A stretch of DNA of 64,000 nucleotides, taken from NCBI RefSeq assembly GCF_002099425.1, contig NW_018344105.1, positions 1,116,001 to 1,180,000 of the forward strand, written 5' to 3'. This document shows positions 58,496 through 64,000 of the stretch, one piece after another (positions within the stretch are counted from its first letter, which is position 1; the number at the start of each line of letters is the position of its first letter). Source of the stretch: Phascolarctos cinereus. Lineage: Eukaryota > Chordata > Mammalia > Diprotodontia > Phascolarctidae. The position numbers and the translations under genes were made by a program. The notes beneath the pieces were generated by a model. The model saw only the letters and a list, made by a program, of their open reading frames with translations. It had not been told where the DNA came from and did no database searches.

Positions 58496-58639
58496 TAATT
58501 CTCTTCTAACCTTACATTTTAATAATTTTGGGACAACAACTGTAGAGTAAGGTGTGAGCCTACTTAAATTTGGCTGAACATTTTACTTTATGTAATTATG
58601 GATTATTCATTCATTCATTCTTTTTTTATTTTAGTACAA

Positions 58640-58765
58640 ATTTCTATATGAATGAGACCTAGAGGAAGTAGGTGACTTGCCCAGGGTCATGTAGCTAGTT
58701 AATGGCAGAGCTGAGAGTGGAACCAAATCTCTTGACTTGATCTAGTACTCTTTCTACTTGAAGTT
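58640..58765 (+). repeat. MIR3-like SINE
   Basis: 'gtaggtgacttgcccagggt' and 'aatggcagagctgagagtgg'. Confidence 0.65.
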
Positions 58766-59066
58766 TTTTTTTTTAATTAGGACATTAAACATCAACAAAC
58801 ATGAACATTTCTATATACAAAGAACAGAAAGAGGATTGTATATGAAGCCATGAATTTATCTTCTAAATACCTTGTTTTTTTTAGAGTATAGATTGAATTT
58901 AACATGATAGCACCAACACTGCCCGTCTTGTCTTTGTTTCTTGAACTTCTTTCTACTGTCAGTTCTGTGTAGTTTTTAACATTCTATTGATGTGCTTTTT
59001 TTCCCCTCTTTTTTGTGTCAGCTTCACTCTCCAATGGTCTTTCCACTATTCCATGAAACCCTTTAA
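58766..59066. other. Intronic, no recognised feature
   Basis: About 300 bases, T-rich. Confidence 0.35.
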
Positions 59067-59305
59067 AATAATAATAATAATAACTTGCTCTTATATAGTG
59101 CTTTACAAATATCTCATTTGATCCCCACAACAACCTTGGGAGGTGGGTGTTATTATTATCCCCAAATTACAGTTGAAGAAATTGAGGCATTCAGAGGTTA
59201 GTGACTTGCCAGGAGTCCCACAGTAGGTAAATATCTGAGGCTGAATTTGAACTCAGGTCTTCTGATTCCAAGCCCGGTGCTATATCTATTGCGCCACCTA
59301 CTTGC
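59067..59305 (+). repeat. MIR/THER1-type SINE
   Basis: 'ttatatagtgctttacaaat', 'catttgatccccacaacaac', 'attatccccaaattacagtt' and 'tatctattgcgccacctact'. Nearly full length. Confidence 0.85.
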
Positions 59306-59849
59306 CTTAAATCATTAAACTGTGGGCTTCAATATCATACTCATAAGGTACTAGACTCTATTTCCCAAACCAGCCATTGAAACATAGGATCAGAAAAAAG
59401 GATTTTTTTCTAAATTTACACAATTGTTTGACTTTTATTAGCATGTACAACAGGCAGTTTTGAGACTTTTCTGACAGAAACGTGGATGCCAGTTATTTCT
59501 ACAACTTTGCCCACCTGTCTGACAAATACCCCTCCCACTCCCATATTCCCTGCCTAGCTAGAGGGGCACATATCAGAAGTAAGCCTGTGTACTTTTTAAT
59601 GTGTAATTGCCGTGCTTCTTCAGTCAGTGGTTCTCATAGTGTATGGCTGTAAATCTTTTGTGACGTCTATTTTTCTTATAATGTTTACTGGTTTGGTTCA
59701 TTCAGTTACTAGTTCTTGGAATCTTGGATTTCTGGGACATTTTACTGGTTGTTGAGGGTAACAGGAGAGGATATTTGAAGTCCCAAGACAAGGTTGCTGG
59801 AATCATTGGACAGGAAAGCCCGGAGGGATCACACATGTGAGCTGAACAG
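59306..59849. other. Intronic, no recognised feature
   Basis: About 540 bases unassigned. Confidence 0.35.
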
Positions 59850-59990
59850 CCTTGGAGAGCTACAGGGCACTTGGGAGATGATGCAGTCTGACTCCCTCAT
59901 TTTTACCCGTGAGCACGCCAAGGCCCAGAATGGGGCAAGTGACTTATTATAGGGTCCCTAATCTAGGCCCCCCGACTTGTGGTCCAGCAC
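59850..59990 (+). repeat. MIR3-like SINE
   Basis: 'ctgactccctcatttttacc' and 'ccaaggcccagaatggggca'. Confidence 0.55.
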
Positions 59991-62621
59991 TGGAAATGTC
60001 ATCAGATAGAATTCTTCATGTCTATAGAACTGGTATTAGAAAAGCTCCGGGAGTGTTTTTTAAAAATGAAAGTTTAGTGAGTCACTAAGTGAATGGAACA
60101 TGTTTTTAATGTACCAGGAATCAGAGAGGACCCTAAAGTGCTTCCAAATAGTATAATGGCCCTTAAAAAAGTAAGCCACGATATTGAAATGGTTACACCC
60201 TCCAAAATCGACCGCATTCGGGATCAGAGTGATTGAAACTGTAGATTCATATGTTTAAACCATATTTACGCATAAGATTTAGTAGTTTCCTGAACCACTA
60301 TTGTTCCGTGTCCTATTTTTTCACTTTTAAAATATTGCCAAGCAGCAAATCCAGGCAACAGAATGTTAATATGTAATTGATGATAGGAAGCAATGAAAAA
60401 ACAGGCATTTGGGCTGCAATCCAGCATTTGAAATGATGGGGGTCATTCATTCCAGGGCTTGCAATAGGAGGAGTTCACTCGGCAGCTCTCTTTTGGCATC
60501 TCCTCCACTCAGCGGGCAGTCTCGTATCTCGTAGCCTTAATGCTGTTTGCAGTTGTTTATGATAGTGCACAAGGTCTGTATTTGAGACTAAGCTAGAAAA
60601 GAAAAGATGTGGCTCTCTAAAAGCTTGTTGTATTTGCGAGTTTTTTCCTTGTCAGTAATTTTAATTTTTTTTCCTAAAAAGAAGTTATCCTTTATAAAAG
60701 CAGTCACAGTAAATTTTCTAGTTCTATGCAATTTTCTTTCCATTCTGGTCTTCACTGGTTATAAATAACACATGAAATGACTTTCAAGGTAGAAAGCAGG
60801 AATCCATTTTGAAATGTTCTATAAAATAAAGAGTGATTTATGGTTTCATATGATTTTGGCTGAAAGCACTCGGGCTTTGCCAGGTCATCAAAGTCCTGTC
60901 AGGGGAATCTATTATTTATTGTTCGATATGCTGGGAGTGGTGTAAGTACTTTATTTTATGTTTATCTTATGTAAGTATAGTGTTAGGAAAAATCAATTTC
61001 AAATACTAATACAGTTTTAAAAAATATATCATGGAAAACTAACCCAAATATTATAGATGTGAGTTTTGAAGTTGAACATTAAGGATTTAGATTGAAAGGG
61101 CATCTTGAAAAATGAATAAACTAATAGTTTTATTCCTATAGAATATTTGAAAGATGCCTAAAACTGTTAAATTCATAAATTTTCTGTCTTTTTTTTTTTG
61201 CCTGTTAACCTTAATTTCCCACTAAAGCGTCTCCATTTTGCATACACAGATATGTATTTAGAACATTGGTGGGGAAACCTAGCCTGGGCAAGTTGGCTAT
61301 ATGATCATATAACATCCCATGAGCTTCTGAAATATTTTTCTAGGTTTTCTCGTGCCAAGTTTGTAACAAAACGTCAACTGAAAAGGGTGCAGTGTTGCTA
61401 CAGCCTCATTTACCCTCATCACAAGCTATCATTGAGAACTAATATTTACTTATGGTTAAAGAAGTGATCCATCCACAGCGAGTTTTTTTCCCCCAAAGCC
61501 ATAGGTAAAGAACAAGTAAGCTCTGCAATTTGCATCTTCAGTCGTCCTGTGATTGCCTTTAATAGCGTCACTTGTTTGAACTTTGGTAGCATACGTATAG
61601 AAAAAGATTTCCGGGTGATTTTTGATAGAAAATTCTTGAGATTTGAGAGGTAACAGTTGAAGCAAAACCAAGACAAGTGAGCTTTGGTTTTTTCTGGTTC
61701 AGGTGATTGTCTCTTTCCGCCTATTTTGTAGATTCTTTAAGAAGGTGCATTTTTGAGAAAGTTTCCACTTAGTGTCTGTAATTTTATTTGGATGAATCTC
61801 TGTGCCAGAAATTACATTCTTTGAGGCAGAGGATCTTCTTGAATTATTTAAAAATAAACCAGTTTCTTTATTTGTAAGCTGGAGATGAGATTTGTAGATT
61901 GTCTTAAGGGGGAGCGCCTGTAGATTTAAGTCATTCTCAATGAGGCCCATACAAAAGCATGTATATCTTAGTCGTAGGCAGCCCTTGATGCCAGACTACC
62001 AAGTATTTAACTAGATGAGATGAACCTTTAAGAAATACAATTTCTAAGTAGTAAATAGCTTTTTAGATGTAAAACCGGTCCTGCTGTGTCAGCAGGAAAG
62101 TTGGAGTATTTTTTTTTTTTGGTAAATGTGCCAGGTGTTACAAAAACATTCTTACTTCAAAATGAATCGAGTATTGTTTCGATGGTGTTTAAAATGGATC
62201 TTTGAAATGTCTGATTTCAAATGAGATGTCCAAATTTATTCCTTGGGCTATATGATACTAACTTGGAAGTTGAAGGATCATGTTTTTTCTGCAGCCAATT
62301 TTATAATATGACTAAAGCCTGAAACTGCGGGCCAAAAATATGATTTTCCGAAAGAAAACAAAAGGATTGTTGATCATGTGACTTGACTAGGTGTATTATT
62401 AATCTTTTAAAAAAATTTGACTACCACTTAACATGAGGATAATAGATACCTGCTATCTTAACCCTGGAGTAGTGTATCAGTTTTACAAACTGGTATCTAG
62501 ATGAAAATGTCAAGGGAAAATACAAATGAAGGTGATTTATGGTTTATTGGAATGCTACATAGAAGACTTGCATGGCCCCCTGAGCAAGAAGGATGACAAG
62601 CAAATTAGTGAAGGTGTCTAT
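59991..62621. other. Intronic, longest repeat-poor block
   Basis: About 2.6 kb with no recognised transposon or exon. Frames of 71-89 codons at 61198-61676 overlap on opposite strands and show no domain. Such a gap in a repeat-dense intron may hold regulatory sequence, but nothing here proves it. Confidence 0.4.
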
Positions 62622-63530
62622 ATTTTTCAAGCTCAACATGTCCAAAATGGCTCCCTTACCCTGCCGCCTCGCCCATCCTTTCTTCCAAGCTTGCCTGTTT
62701 TTGTTGTGACCACCAACATCCTCCTAGTTACTCAGCTTTGCCACGTGTTGTCTTGTAGATTCTACTTCCTCAGGGTCCCTGTCTCTCCCCTGGGTCACCA
62801 TGCTAGTTCCCACCTTCATCACCTTTTGCCTGGACTGTTGATGTCCCTGCCTCTAGTCTGTCCCCTCTTCAGTCCCTCTGCCATGCAACTGCCAGTGTGG
62901 TATTCCTCAAGCACAGATTGTCATTCCCTTGCTTAAAATCACTTCACTGGCTTTCCAGTCAAATGCTCTTTGCTAGTTCCTGAACTAGGCCTTTTCTCTC
63001 CCACCTTGTTGCCTTTACCTGGGCTGTTCCCTATGCCTGGAATGTGTTTCTTTTACACTTCTCCGCCTCTTGCAATGCTTTGTTTCCTTGAAGCTTCAGG
63101 TGCCACCTTCTCAGTAATACCTTTCCTGGTCCTGTTCTCAGTTAGTACTCTATTAAACTACTTGAATTATTTCATATTTACTTACCTTTTAAATGTTTGT
63201 ATCTTCTAGTAGGAAGAAGGGTAAAGGGAACAAACGTTTATTAATTGCCTATTCTGTGCCAGGCATGGTGCTAAGTATTATCTCTTTTGATCCTTACAGC
63301 ACCCTGTAAGGAAGGTGATACGATGATCTTCATTTTACAGTTGAAGAAACTGAGGCAGGCAGGGTCTTCTGGCTAGTAAAGTGTTCAAGGCTGGATTTGA
63401 ACTCTGGTCTTGGTAACTCCAGGCCCAGCCTATTAGCCACTGCACCACTGGCTGCCTCTAGTGGAATGTAAACTCCTAAAGGGCCAGCTTACGTAGTACC
63501 TAGCACAGAAGTGCTTAATAAATGGCGAAT
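62622..63530 (+). mobile_element. L2 LINE 3' part, split by a SINE
   Basis: 'caagctcaacatgtccaaaa', 'cctggactgttgatgtccct', 'gcttaaaatcacttcactgg' and 'ctatgcctggaatgtgtttc' run to 63215. After the SINE comes the tail 'gaatgtaaactcctaaaggg' and 'agcacagaagtgcttaataa' (63465-63530). The 136-codon frame at 62526-62936 is decayed L2 ORF2. Confidence 0.88.
63232..63456 (+). repeat. MIR/THER1-type SINE inside L2
   Basis: 'ctgtgccaggcatggtgcta', 'cattttacagttgaagaaac' and 'ttagccactgcaccactggc'. Flanks 'tctagtaggaa' (63205-63215) and 'tctagtggaa' (63457-63466) look like a decayed target duplication. Confidence 0.8.
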
Positions 63531-64000
63531 TTTATATAAATTTCATTGAAAGCCGATATATTCAGTATGATAACAAGCATTTATTAATCAAAATGTTGCA
63601 ATACTTTTCTCACTGCTTTACTTAGTCTACAAAGACTTGGCTTCAGGAAGGGCCAGAGAAAGAAGCAGGCCTAGAAATAACAGTTTGCTTGCTTCTCTAC
63701 CAAAAGTGACACTTCTTTGTGCCAAGTAGAAAAGAATGCCACTGTATTGGTTAGAATGTGGGCTGTGCTTTTTTTCTTGAATCTGGTTTCTTTCAAATTT
63801 GAGTGGTGCCTATAATTTTATTTTTTGCTATATACTTCTGTACTTTAAAAAAAATTTCAGAGACTATTAAAAATAATTTGGTTTGATAGAACAAGACACC
63901 ACTTTAAAGGCTCTCCAACAACATGTAACCTTGCATACGTCAAAATTATACAAGAGGCTTTGTAGATACAACAGTAGAGAGAACCTTGTTTGGCAACCCT
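63531..64000. other. Intronic, no recognised feature
   Basis: About 470 bases; a short L2-like scrap ('aacaagcatttattaatc') lies near 63573. Confidence 0.35.

Larger units (their letters stand above)
41656..64000 (+). other. CHM: CHM intron 1 (runs off the window)
   Basis: It starts with the donor 'gtacgtaagg' at 41656. I looked for the expected next residues (LPESIIAAACSRSGRRVLH) and found no matching exon, so at least 22 kb of intron 1 is present. Its content is listed as separate entries. Confidence 0.8.

Noticed and set aside
62526-62936. 136-codon + strand frame
   Set aside because: It follows the L2 ORF2 consensus and is interrupted by a SINE just downstream.

Overview
This window looks like nuclear DNA from a marsupial, probably an Australian one. 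The family names below rest on recognition of repeat consensus features, not on a search. The diagnostic pieces are: (i) tRNA-headed SINEs of the WSINE1/WALLSI type with clear target-site duplications; (ii) many 3' ends of the marsupial L1 subfamilies; (iii) an RTE/BovB-type LINE together with SINEs sharing its tail (MAR1-like); and (iv) dense layers of L2, L3/CR1 and MIR/THER copies. No bacterial-style operons, phage genes or CRISPR arrays are visible.

I can support only one host gene. A CpG-rich promoter lies at about 41400-42150 and the first coding exon of CHM (Rab escort protein 1) at 41607-41655 on the + strand. The exon encodes the N-terminal FAD/GDI-type nucleotide-binding strand (MADKVPSEFDVVVIGTG) and stops at a strong splice donor. 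Just upstream are three compact promoter motifs: a ZNF143/THAP11-like site, a palindromic GTCACGTGAC (CLEAR/E-box) and a YY1-like AAGATGGC that contains the start codon. The rest of the window, to 64000, is intron 1; I saw no candidate exon 2.

Layout: 1-41 kb is intergenic DNA upstream of CHM. It is built mainly of L2, L3/CR1, L1 and SINE copies, many nested in each other. The best example is an L3/CR1 at 33425-35340 that holds a hAT palindrome, a MAR1-like SINE and an RTE LINE. 41.4-42.2 kb is promoter, exon 1 and CpG island. 42.2-64 kb is intron 1: a broken L3/CR1 (44.9-46.9 kb), two adjacent antisense L1 copies (49.55-54.85 kb, the second about 4.6 kb with degenerate endonuclease/RT coding), paired hAT miniature elements (55.4-55.8 kb), an antisense L3/CR1 (56.1-56.9 kb), repeat-poor stretches (56.9-58.4 and 60.0-62.6 kb) and an L2 split by a SINE (62.6-63.5 kb).

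I did not find a convincing new biological system. The most useful leads are the compact CHM promoter and its in-frame upstream ATGs, the LINE/SINE partner pair inside one older LINE, three copies of a palindromic hAT miniature element, and a short unexplained unit shared by 6816-6864 and 8835-8883.
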